Below are positions 1 through 6,603 of a stretch of DNA of 15,426 nucleotides, one piece after another. The DNA lies in NCBI GenBank assembly GCA_030151925.1, contig JASLCY010000168.1, forward strand, positions 1 through 15,426, in the 5' to 3' direction. Made by a program: the position numbers and the translations under genes. Source of the stretch: Oligoflexus sp. (GTDB lineage: Bacteria; Bdellovibrionota_B; Oligoflexia; Oligoflexales; Oligoflexaceae). A model generated the notes under the pieces. It made no database searches and was not told the DNA's origin. It saw nothing but the letters and a program-made list of their open reading frames with translations. The stretch's first letter is position 1; each line of letters starts with the position of its first letter.

Positions 1-84
1 CCAGTTTTTCCTGCCCAAGCTTGTCAAACTTTTGTTAAACTCCCTGCCGAATGCGGGTTCAGAGCCCCCTTTGCGGAAGACCTC

Positions 85-996
85 ATGAGTTATCCCAGCC
101 TCAAAGAAACGTTGTATCACGCGGCCGGTCCTGAGCAGGTCATCTTGGTCGTGCCACATGGAGCGGACGCGACCGAATTCCTCGAGTTTTTTCCCGAAAT
201 ACCCGCTCATCCTGACCTTGAGAAAATTTGGCCGCTCTTCCGTTCCTACCTCGCCATCGAACGGGACGCCGGCGCCTCCGAACTGGCCCACGCGCTGGGG
301 GCAAGGCTGGCGAGCACCGCGGGTTACAGCGTTCAGGTTCTCGAAATGAATTACCCTCGCGGCATCGTCGATGGCGGCCGTTTGAACGAGCACTGCCTGC
401 GGCCGTGCCTCCCGCATACGCTGTTCGATGAATTGAAGGCGGCGTTCCTCGCCCTGCATCAGACCAGCCTCGCGGCGATCGATCGCGTCTATGAAAAGAT
501 GGCTGAACATCCGGCCTGCTTCCTGCTCGACGTTCATACGATGGCGAGCTACTGCCCGGTGAACGCCGAGGGCGAGCGGCGTACCGAACCCGTGGCCTTC
601 GCCACGCTCGCCTCCTACGTGAACCAGTATCTCGAGGCGCGCGAGCACCGGTATCAGCGGCAGATCGATTTGATCTGCTCCGCCGCCGACGGCCGTAAAC
701 TCGCCGACCCGCTGCTGCTTCAGGCTCTGACGGAGACGCTGAGCGAAGACGGCTACACCTGCCTCGAGAATGAGCCTTACCACGCGGCGCCGATCTATCT
801 TTCGTATCAGCATATGCAGAAGGTGCCGAGCCTCTCGATCGATGTGCCGAAGCACCTCGTCGCCTCGAACGCGCTCGAGCCCTACGAGCTGGACCAGATC
901 CGGGTGGATCCGCTGCGCATCGATCGACTCGCGGCCTCGCTCGCACGCGGTTTGGAGCGCGCGTTCTCCCGTAAATACCAGCCTGAAAAACGCTGA
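85..996 (+). CDS. N-formylglutamate amidohydrolase-like protein
   Basis: 303 aa, cytosolic, with no signal peptide. The layout matches the N-formylglutamate amidohydrolase (FGase) family, zinc-dependent amidases that in the classic case release glutamate from N-formylglutamate at the end of histidine breakdown. Visible family-like motifs in order: VVPHGAD at 22-28 (the SPHSG-like N-terminal motif, with His25), IERDAG at 58-63, NYPRGIVDGGR at 89-99 (family NRxRGIVDxxR), LLDVHTM at 147-153 (family DLHSM, with Asp149 and His151), ENEPYHA at 228-234 and a C-terminal SIDVPKHL at 251-258. The start is ATG 85, with GGAAG five bases upstream. No histidine-degradation (hut) genes are nearby, so the substrate is open: it could act on another N-acyl amino acid or peptide. 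The family assignment is fairly good; the exact reaction is unproven. Confidence 0.68.
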   Translation: MSYPSLKETLYHAAGPEQVILVVPHGADATEFLEFFPEIPAHPDLEKIWPLFRSYLAIERDAGASELAHALGARLASTAGYSVQVLEMNYPRGIVDGGRLNEHCLRPCLPHTLFDELKAAFLALHQTSLAAIDRVYEKMAEHPACFLLDVHTMASYCPVNAEGERRTEPVAFATLASYVNQYLEAREHRYQRQIDLICSAADGRKLADPLLLQALTETLSEDGYTCLENEPYHAAPIYLSYQHMQKVPSLSIDVPKHLVASNALEPYELDQIRVDPLRIDRLAASLARGLERAFSRKYQPEKR

Positions 997-1005
997 CATT
1001 TCTAC

Positions 1006-1037
1006 GCCGAGAATGCCGCGCATTTTCGGCTATTGTT
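1006..1037 (+). terminator. Hairpin terminator after the amidohydrolase gene
   Basis: Arms 1006-1015 (GCCGAGAATG) and 1021-1030 (CATTTTCGGC) form a 10-bp stem with one G-T pair and a 5-base loop (CCGCG). They are followed by TATTGTTTACT, an imperfect T-rich tail. The hairpin starts 9 bases after the amidohydrolase stop codon. Confidence 0.55.
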
Positions 1038-1111
1038 TACTCGCGGTGACAGGAAAAGTTACCAGCTTGAACAGAAAAGTCGCGCGAATCTTAACGGTTC
1101 ATTCATTTTAC

Positions 1112-1131
1112 CGTTACAAAGACGTTACAAA
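1112..1131 (+). promoter_or_regulatory. Direct repeat CGTTACAAA x2 upstream of the receptor gene
   Basis: CGTTACAAA occurs at 1112-1120 and again at 1123-1131, an exact 9-bp direct repeat with an 11-bp period, so both copies face the same side of the helix. It lies about 50 bp before the receptor ATG, within the 185-bp AT-richer spacer between 997 and 1181. Helical phasing and position suggest a binding site for a tandem-binding regulator, but no regulator is identified. I see no clear -35/-10 pair. Confidence 0.3.
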
Positions 1132-1181
1132 ATGCTACCGACTCACTCAAAGAAATTCCTAAGCTTCAAAGGATGTGAGTC

Positions 1182-4049
1182 ATGCTCCCACAGAGTTCCT
1201 TATTGCGTTGGGTTGTGCCTTCGTTGCTCGTTGCCGCAACGGCTGCCTCAGCTCAGGAGCCCGTTCCCAATACCCCTCCTGCCAAAGCACCCGATGAGGT
1301 TCCCGGTTCCGCGACCATCGATACTCCGGCCCCTGCGACCACGCCGCCGCCTGCGAACGAAACGCTGCCGGCGACGACCGAAAAGACTCAGGCCCTCGAG
1401 CCCGAGCCGGGCCAGACCAAGGTCGAAAACCAATTCAAAAAAGACCATGAACGCGTGATCGTCACCGGCTCGCGCATCCGTCGCATCGATGTCGAAAACG
1501 CGGTTCCGACCAAAGTCCTGAAACACGAGGACTTCGAGAAGGCCGGCATCACCTCGATGACCGACCTTCTGCAGACGCAGACCGAAAACACCTTCGGCAG
1601 CTTCAACGGCGGCGCGGGCTACGTGAACGTGGGCCGCGCGACGGTGAGCCTGCACGGCCTCGGCGCCGGCCGGACCCTGATCCTCATCAACGGCCGCCGC
1701 CTGCCGAACGAAGCGAGCCTCGGCGGCACCAACATCAACAACATCCCGCTCGCCATGGTCGAGCGCGTCGAGGTCCTGAAAACCGCTGAATCCGCGATCT
1801 ACGGTTCGGATGCGGTCGCCGGCGTCATCAACGTGATCCTGAAGAAATCCTTCACGGGCACCGAGGTCGAGACCAAGGCCGCGCTCTCCAACCATAAGGG
1901 CGGTAACAGCGTCCAGGCCAGCGCGACCACCGGTTTCAACGTCTGGGACACCGACGTGACTCTCGCGGTCGGCGGCGGCAAGGAGGATAGCATCCTCACC
2001 CGCAACCGTCCCCAGCTCTGGCGCGCGGAATATCCCTATAACCTCGGCGCGGGCGGCGCTCCGGACGGCACCTACCAGTGGGGCCTGCTGAACACCGCGC
2101 GGCCGACTCAAAGCACGGGCGCCTACAACTTCCACGCGAGCCCGAACTGCCCGACCGAGAACCAGATCACCTATCCCAACGATCCGGGCAACGTCTACTG
2201 CGTGGGCGACGGCCGATCGAAGAGCCTCGGCGAATTGCGGCCGCAGGTCGTGCACCGCTACGGAACCCTGAACTTCGAACACGCCTTCGGCGAAGTGAGC
2301 TCGAGCCTCACGGTCCTGGCGTCGCAGACCGATACGCGCAGCGTGGACACCAGCCGCACGCTCACCAGCAACCCCGCGCGCAGCGGCAACTACGCCCTCC
2401 CCTTCAGCCAGACTCCCGGAGATCTGCAGGCGGCGATCACCGCGGCCGGCATCGACACCACGAACGATCCGATGATCAAGATCTCGGCGCCTCAGTACTT
2501 CCCGCGTTATACGGGCCACACCGAAACGCGCGATAATATGATCGGCGGCATGTTCTCGCTCTCCGGGCCGCTTTCGGGCGAGTGGAAATGGAACTTCGAC
2601 GCCTCGCACTTCGCGACCAAGCGCCTCAGGACCTATCTGAAGGCCTCGGACAAACTGCAGTTCATCGACAACCTCTTCCCGATCAGCACGACGGCGACTC
2701 CGAACTTCAACATCTTCACCGATGACCTCTCGGAGATCGGCGGCTACTTCGCCGACCTGCACACCGAGGAAGCGAACCTGATCTCGGGCGCGACCGCTTA
2801 TGCCACCGGCCCGGTCTTCAAACTCTCGGGCGGCGACGCGAGCGTCGCGGCGGGCGTTTCCGCTTACCACGAGAAGTACATCCTGCGCGCCGATCCGAAG
2901 GACAAGCAGTTCCTCAACCAGTTCCCCGAGACCGCGGGCATCTATAAGGCCCGTTACCTCGGCAGTTACGCCAGCGACGGTTACGGCAAACGCGATACGA
3001 CCTCGGCCTTCGCGGAATTGGACCTGCCCTTCTACAAATCGCTCGACGCCGGCATCGCGGGCCGCTTCGACCATTACTCGGATTTCGGCGATACGTTCAA
3101 CTTCGGCGCCAACGTCGTGGAAAGCCCGATCGACCAGATCAAGCTGCGCGGCAGCGTCGGCTCCGGCTTCCGCGCCCCGACCCTCGCCGAGGTCTTCAAC
3201 CGCAACAGCGGCGGCTACCTCACGGTCACCGATCCGGTCTACTGCAACAACACCGTGCCCGCGGACAACCCTTGCGGCAACAACGGCAAGGTCTACAGCA
3301 CCTACGTGAACAGTCCCGGCAACCCGGACCTCAAGGAAGAGACCTCGCTCTCCTACGCCCTGGGCTTCGTGCTCGAACCGCACCCGTTCTACACCGTGTC
3401 CTTCGACTACTGGGCGACCAGCATCAAGGACATCATCGGCCAGGAATCGCTGGATGAGCTGATCAAGAAGGAAATCGCGGGCCAGAGCCTCGGTTCCTCG
3501 ACGATCAATCGCGGCGACGACGGCAAGATCGGTTCGATCGACAACTCGTACGCGAACCTCGGGACCCTGAAATCGAAGGGCTACGACATCGCCTCGAAAC
3601 TCAACATCACCACAGGTCCCGTGAACTACGGCCTCGATTCGAGTTATTCGCGGGTGCTGTCGCAGAAAGGCAAACCGACCAAGACCGATCCGGAGCGCGA
3701 ATACGTGGGCGCCTTCGGCGTGCCGCGCTACCGCCTGAGCAACAGCCTTTTCATGAACACCGACAAACATCGCTTCTCGTTCGACACGCTCACGATCGGC
3801 CGCCAGGAGAGCGGTTACTTCGATACCGACCCGACCTTCGGTTACATCTCTCCGGAAACGGTCTACAGCGTGAGCTACGCTTACAATTACATGAAAACCG
3901 GAACCCTGACCCTCGGCGTCTACAACATCGAGGACCGCATCACCTCCCTCTACGTCGCCGACAAGGAGACCCGTGATGTCGGCTACTTAGGATCGACCAC
4001 CGACGTGCGCGGCCGCCAATTCCAAATCGGCATCCGCCAGGCGTTCTAA
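1182..4049 (+). CDS. TonB-dependent outer-membrane receptor
   Basis: 955 aa. The signal peptide covers residues 1-24, with predicted cleavage after ASA-24. Residues 25-88 are an unusual Pro/Thr/Ala/Glu-rich stretch. A TonB-box-like segment follows (ERVIVTGSRIRR, 90-101), as in the many proteobacterial receptors with a VTGSRI motif. The plug domain is about 104-222: LLQ near 130, a SLHGLGAGRTLILINGRR block at 156-173, and VERVEVLKTAESAIYGSDA at 193-211. The rest has the alternating aromatic pattern of a 22-strand barrel and ends in a terminal Phe (IGIRQAF), as outer-membrane barrels do. The receptor would import a bulky ligand using proton motive force through TonB-ExbB-ExbD. Start ATG 1182 has AAAGGA at 1168-1173. 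No transporter, hydrolase or iron genes sit beside it, so the ligand (siderophore, cobalamin, glycan or peptide) cannot be told. Confidence 0.93.
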   Translation: MLPQSSLLRWVVPSLLVAATAASAQEPVPNTPPAKAPDEVPGSATIDTPAPATTPPPANETLPATTEKTQALEPEPGQTKVENQFKKDHERVIVTGSRIRRIDVENAVPTKVLKHEDFEKAGITSMTDLLQTQTENTFGSFNGGAGYVNVGRATVSLHGLGAGRTLILINGRRLPNEASLGGTNINNIPLAMVERVEVLKTAESAIYGSDAVAGVINVILKKSFTGTEVETKAALSNHKGGNSVQASATTGFNVWDTDVTLAVGGGKEDSILTRNRPQLWRAEYPYNLGAGGAPDGTYQWGLLNTARPTQSTGAYNFHASPNCPTENQITYPNDPGNVYCVGDGRSKSLGELRPQVVHRYGTLNFEHAFGEVSSSLTVLASQTDTRSVDTSRTLTSNPARSGNYALPFSQTPGDLQAAITAAGIDTTNDPMIKISAPQYFPRYTGHTETRDNMIGGMFSLSGPLSGEWKWNFDASHFATKRLRTYLKASDKLQFIDNLFPISTTATPNFNIFTDDLSEIGGYFADLHTEEANLISGATAYATGPVFKLSGGDASVAAGVSAYHEKYILRADPKDKQFLNQFPETAGIYKARYLGSYASDGYGKRDTTSAFAELDLPFYKSLDAGIAGRFDHYSDFGDTFNFGANVVESPIDQIKLRGSVGSGFRAPTLAEVFNRNSGGYLTVTDPVYCNNTVPADNPCGNNGKVYSTYVNSPGNPDLKEETSLSYALGFVLEPHPFYTVSFDYWATSIKDIIGQESLDELIKKEIAGQSLGSSTINRGDDGKIGSIDNSYANLGTLKSKGYDIASKLNITTGPVNYGLDSSYSRVLSQKGKPTKTDPEREYVGAFGVPRYRLSNSLFMNTDKHRFSFDTLTIGRQESGYFDTDPTFGYISPETVYSVSYAYNYMKTGTLTLGVYNIEDRITSLYVADKETRDVGYLGSTTDVRGRQFQIGIRQAF

Positions 4050-4072
4050 ACATTTGAAATCCTTCAACATTC

Positions 4073-4106
4073 GAAGGCCCGATCCCACGGATCGGGCCTT
4101 CTTTTC
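4073..4106 (+). terminator. Strong intrinsic terminator after the receptor gene
   Basis: A perfect 13-bp stem (4073-4085 GAAGGCCCGATCC with 4089-4101) and a 3-base loop (CAC) are followed by TTTTC. It starts 23 bases after the receptor stop and separates transcription of the receptor from the small downstream genes. Confidence 0.88.
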
Positions 4107-4183
4107 GTTCGATAGAAAAAACTTTGGTTCAAGACTTGGCGTAATATTCCGATGCCCTTCCCTGAGCTCTTTGGAGGTTTAGG

Positions 4184-4444
4184 ATGAAAGCTTGGAAGAT
4201 TCTCAGTCTCGCGTTGCTGCTCGGCGCCACGAGCCCGATGGCCTTCGCCAAGGATGAGAAGAAGGCGACGCAAGGCCAGGCCGCTCTCGATAACCAGAAG
4301 CGCGTGAAGCCTATCCGCAGAGGCCCCAAAGGCGAACGGACCGGCAAATCCGGAGCCAAGAGCCGGCGCCAGGCCGGAGCCATGCCCAAGGGCGGCAAAG
4401 GCCATCGCTACGACAGCGAGATGTTCCCGCCTGAGAAGGACTGA
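4184..4444 (+). CDS. Small basic exported protein of unknown function
   Basis: 86 aa. It opens with a clear Sec signal peptide (MKAWKILSLALLLGATSPMA) with predicted cleavage after AFA-22. The mature part of about 64 residues is very rich in Lys, Arg, Gly and Gln, has no Cys, and looks unstructured; its tail is more acidic (YDSEMFPPEKD). GGAGG at 4173-4177, six bases before the ATG, is a strong ribosome binding site, and TAATAT at 4142-4147 could be a -10 box, though I see no good -35. The strong terminator just upstream argues for its own promoter. I do not recognise a family. A basic periplasmic protein could bind nucleic acid, LPS or peptidoglycan, but nothing in the sequence decides this. 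Confidence 0.75.
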   Translation: MKAWKILSLALLLGATSPMAFAKDEKKATQGQAALDNQKRVKPIRRGPKGERTGKSGAKSRRQAGAMPKGGKGHRYDSEMFPPEKD

Positions 4445-4459
4445 GCTTTATGTTAGACT

Positions 4460-4494
4460 GGTCTCTTCACCCCCGCACAATCCGTGAAGAGACC
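4460..4494 (+). promoter_or_regulatory. Inverted repeat covering the ribosome binding site of the lipoprotein gene
   Basis: GGTCTCTTCAC (4460-4470) and GTGAAGAGACC (4484-4494) are perfect 11-bp inverted arms around a 13-base loop. The second arm contains the GAAGAGA ribosome binding site and ends four bases before the ATG at 4499. In mRNA the hairpin would hide the site. As DNA it could instead be a dimeric operator. There is no T-run after it, so it is not a terminator of the upstream gene. Confidence 0.5.
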
Positions 4495-4498
4495 GATT

Positions 4499-5197
4499 AT
4501 GAAACGCCTGCTCCGTTCGCTGCTCTCTCTCCAGCTTCTGACGCTCGCTTGCCATCCCCGTAAAAATCCTGCGATCCCCGCGGACCAGACCGGTGTTTCC
4601 CCGTCGCCCCTGGCGCTGGCGAAAATCGATCCTGCGGCGATCCAGAACGCGGCTGAAGCCGATACCGAAACGCCTCCCGCCGCGATCTACGATCTGCCGG
4701 GGATCTGGACGCAATGCACCGAACGCGTCGTGCCGGAGACCAGCGTCCTGAGTTCGCTGGCGACGCTGGTCGTCAGCGCGGGCAGCATGGAGACGACGTT
4801 TCGTTTCTTCGCCGACAGCGGCTGCCAGAAGCCTTATACGCAGGCGGAGATGGAGCGGGATGTGGCGGAGTTCGATAAAAAGAACGCGGTCCCCACGCCG
4901 CCGGAGCTCAAGGACGGCTTTAAGAGCCTGGTCGCCGGCGATATGGTCAAGGTCGGTTATAACGCGGAGAAGGCGGCGCCCGGGCAGGTGGGAGCGCTCG
5001 ATATCGTGAGCGCGGGCGGCAACGAATTCCTCTCCTACAAGATCATCGGCAAGGAACTGTTTATCAGCGACTCGTGTCTGCCCAAGGATATCGATCCCAC
5101 CAGCGAGGACAATTGCGAGCTGGAAGGAGAATCCGCGAGCCATAGGTCGGTGGATTTCGGCTCGCTGCGGCCTTACATTCGCAAAGACGCGCCTTAA
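4499..5197 (+). CDS. Putative lipoprotein of unknown function
   Basis: 232 aa. The N terminus is MKRLLRSLLSLQLLTLAC, so Cys18 is the likely lipidation site, although the lipobox (TLAC) is looser than the standard L-[AS]-[GA]-C. Residues 20-63 are a Pro/Ala-rich linker. The remainder is a compact domain opening with PGIWTQC and containing Cys73, Cys109, Cys193 and Cys206, enough for two disulphides, with alternating hydrophobic strands (FRFFADSG, LSYKIIGKELFIS). The GxW...C opening and strand pattern recall small lipocalin-like beta-barrel lipoproteins, but this is only a resemblance. I chose ATG 4499 because GAAGAG lies seven bases upstream and the hydrophobic core follows directly. The in-frame GTG at 4484 would lack a ribosome binding site. 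It lies 54 bases after the basic exported protein and could be co-transcribed with it. Confidence 0.72.
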   Translation: MKRLLRSLLSLQLLTLACHPRKNPAIPADQTGVSPSPLALAKIDPAAIQNAAEADTETPPAAIYDLPGIWTQCTERVVPETSVLSSLATLVVSAGSMETTFRFFADSGCQKPYTQAEMERDVAEFDKKNAVPTPPELKDGFKSLVAGDMVKVGYNAEKAAPGQVGALDIVSAGGNEFLSYKIIGKELFISDSCLPKDIDPTSEDNCELEGESASHRSVDFGSLRPYIRKDAP

Positions 5198-5224
5198 GTT
5201 TCTCGGCGGCGCCTTGCATCATCA

Positions 5225-5239
5225 CCGAGCTGCGCTCGG
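5225..5239. other. Small hairpin between convergent genes
   Basis: CCGAGC (5225-5230), TGC loop, GCTCGG (5234-5239) form a 6-bp GC-rich hairpin in the 43-bp gap between two convergent stop codons. Neither side has a T-run, so it is at best a weak or factor-dependent stop signal. Confidence 0.25.
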
Positions 5240-5240
5240 C

Positions 5241-5621
5241 TCACTTGCAGTTTTCCATCTCTTTGACCTGGCCTAGCGTATTCTGCGGGGCGGGTTTCGT
5301 TTTGGGCGCGAGGCCAAGGTTCGCGATCGCTTTATCCTCGGCAGCCTTTTGCTCCTGCTTCTTCACGTCGAGCTGGGAAGGTTTGCCGGTGCAATCCTCG
5401 GGTTTCGCCTGACCGGTGCTGGCTTCGGCGGGCTTTGCGCCAGCTTCGGTTGGTTTGACGTCGGTTGAAGGCGCGTCCGCAGCCTGCGCGGGTTTCGCTT
5501 CGGCGGCTTTGGCCTCAGCCTGAGCAGGTTTCGCTTCGGCGGCCGCGACCGGCTTCGCCTCCTCCGCCTGCGCCGTCAGCGCGAGACCGAGGAGAACAGC
5601 CGTCATACTCAATATCTTCAT
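5241..5621 (-). CDS. Ala/Lys/Pro/Glu-rich exported protein
   Basis: 126 aa. The signal peptide is MKILSMTAVLLGLALTAQA, cleaved after residue 19. Residues 20-75 are low-complexity Ala, Lys, Pro and Glu with repeated EAKPAQA units, as in periplasm-spanning or wall-associating linkers. The C-terminal third (76-126) is less repetitive, with Cys77 and Cys125 possibly forming a disulphide. I place the start at 5621 because GGAGAG lies nine bases upstream and the signal peptide begins there. An in-frame ATG at 5654 would add eleven residues before it. It begins 39 bases after the HAD phosphatase stop on the same strand, so the two may share a transcript. No function can be assigned. Low-complexity composition makes similarity searches unreliable here. 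Confidence 0.7.
   Translation of the reverse strand: MKILSMTAVLLGLALTAQAEEAKPVAAAEAKPAQAEAKAAEAKPAQAADAPSTDVKPTEAGAKPAEASTGQAKPEDCTGKPSQLDVKKQEQKAAEDKAIANLGLAPKTKPAPQNTLGQVKEMENCK
5481..5543 (-). repeat. 36-bp tandem repeat inside the Ala/Lys/Pro-rich gene
   Basis: The 27-base segment at 5481-5507 recurs at 5517-5543 with 25 matches, a 36-bp (12-codon) period, and an identical 17-base core (GGTTTCGCTTCGGCGGC at 5491-5507 and 5527-5543). It encodes the repeated EAKPAQA unit. Near-identity at the DNA level points to a recent in-frame duplication that can expand or contract. Confidence 0.7.
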
Positions 5622-5660
5622 AATGAATCTCTCTCCGAAGATGAAGTTTTCCAATCCGAG

Positions 5661-6293
5661 TTATCGCACCAGGCTATGCAGCTCCGGAGCCTGGAGCAGA
5701 TCGCCGGTCAGATGATAGACCTGCAGGCCAGCGGCTCGGGCGCCGGCGATATTATCCTTATTGTCGTCGATAAACAAGGTGCGGGACGCCGTGAGCCCGG
5801 CGTCCTTCAGCAAGGCCTCGTAGGTCGCGACGTGGGGTTTCCTCAGTCCGAACGTATGCGAGTAATAAGCCTTCTCGAAGAGCCCGTCGAAGGGCGCTTC
5901 GCCGAGATGCCGCGCGAGGATACGATCGAAGGCGGTCTTATGGATAGCGTTGGTGTTGCTGAAGAGGAAGGTGCGATAACGCTGCGCCACCTGCCGAAGG
6001 AATTCGATCCGGGCGGGCGGCACATCGAGCAGCATGGCGTTCCAGGCCCGATCGATCGCCTCGTCGCTCACATCCTGCGCGGCCGCCTCGCGCAGCCTGG
6101 CCCGAAACTCCTCGGGCGAAAGCTCCCCGGTTTCAAAAGCATCGAAGAGCGCGGTTTGCGCCGCCTTCGAATAACGGATCTCTGCGCTTTCCGGGAACAT
6201 GGCTTTCAGGGCTTGATCCGTCGCGTCGTAATTCAGATCAAGAATTACGCCGCCAAAATCGAAAATCACCGCATCAATATGGCCAAATGACAT
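5661..6293 (-). CDS. HAD-superfamily phosphatase (subfamily IA)
   Basis: 210 aa, cytosolic. All four HAD motifs are present. Motif I is VIFDFGGV, with nucleophile Asp12. Gly14 takes the place of the usual second Asp, as in YihX-like sugar-phosphatase relatives. Motif II is LFSNTN, with Ser112. Motif III is GLRKPH, with Lys152. Motif IV is FIDDNKDN, with Asp176 and Asp177 for magnesium. A helical cap spans about residues 20-100, giving the usual family length. It should hydrolyse a small phosphate ester, perhaps a sugar phosphate such as glucose-1-phosphate, but the substrate is not readable. The start is supported by GGAAGG six bases before the ATG at 6293. The Ala/Lys/Pro-rich gene follows 39 bases downstream and is probably its operon partner by position only. 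Confidence 0.88.
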   Translation of the reverse strand: MSFGHIDAVIFDFGGVILDLNYDATDQALKAMFPESAEIRYSKAAQTALFDAFETGELSPEEFRARLREAAAQDVSDEAIDRAWNAMLLDVPPARIEFLRQVAQRYRTFLFSNTNAIHKTAFDRILARHLGEAPFDGLFEKAYYSHTFGLRKPHVATYEALLKDAGLTASRTLFIDDNKDNIAGARAAGLQVYHLTGDLLQAPELHSLVR

Positions 6294-6414
6294 ATGAATC
6301 CTTCCTCTAACGGAATTTTTTTTAAGAAAAAGCTGGTCAATTTAACGAGTTCCACGCTAAGATGCTATTCGATTCCTGTAAATAATTCATGGTCTTATGC
6401 TTCGTTCAAGAGCC

Positions 6415-6431
6415 CTTCACACCCTGTGAGG
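6415..6431. promoter_or_regulatory. Palindrome TCACA-CCC-TGTGA
   Basis: A perfect 5-bp palindrome around CCC, extended by T-G and C-G pairs to a 7-bp stem (6415-6421 with 6425-6431). The half-sites are those of CRP but in the opposite order and with 3-bp spacing, so it is not a CRP box. It could be an operator for another dimeric regulator or a small RNA hairpin. Confidence 0.25.
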
Positions 6432-6458
6432 CCCGAAAAACCTCGATTATGAAGATTC

Positions 6459-6479
6459 GGTAAAGGAACAATTTTTACC
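6459..6479. promoter_or_regulatory. Inverted repeat GGTAAA-N9-TTTACC
   Basis: Exact 6-bp arms at 6459-6464 and 6474-6479 with a 9-base AT-rich centre give a 21-bp dyad, a common size for a dimeric repressor site. It lies about 125 bp before the HNH lipoprotein start and 165 bp before the phosphatase start. It is short enough to arise by chance. Confidence 0.25.
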
Positions 6480-6603
6480 ATCTTTATACGAAACCAACCG
6501 GGCCTGTGTAAAAGGGTGTCTGTGTGAGTCTTAATATAAGCCGAAGATTTGGTTCGGCGTCTCTACAAAGCACCGTAAATGCTTTTCTATTAGGAAGAAA
6601 ACG

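Larger units (their letters stand above)
6294..6603. other. 310-bp divergent intergenic region
   Basis: This gene-free stretch separates the HAD phosphatase (minus) from the HNH lipoprotein (plus). It is clearly richer in A and T than the flanking genes. It contains a TCACA-CCC-TGTGA palindrome at 6417-6429, a GGTAAA-N9-TTTACC inverted repeat at 6459-6479, AT-rich TTAATATAAG at 6531-6540 that could hold a -10 box for the plus-strand gene, and a 6-bp hairpin GCCGAA/TTCGGC at 6540-6558 in its presumed leader. TTGACC read on the minus strand (6337-6342) could be a -35 for the phosphatase gene, but no good -10 follows. I found no credible small ORF. Confidence 0.5.

Noticed and set aside
1248..3770. 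An 840-codon open frame on the minus strand opposite the receptor gene
   Set aside because: It is a GC-rich mirror of the receptor's codon pattern, its product has a biased Arg/Val/Ala composition with no domain, and the plus strand carries an unmistakable TonB-dependent receptor with ribosome binding site and terminator.
6417..6429. CRP-type binding site
   Set aside because: The half-sites are inverted (TCACA first) and 3 bases apart, not TGTGA-N6-TCACA.
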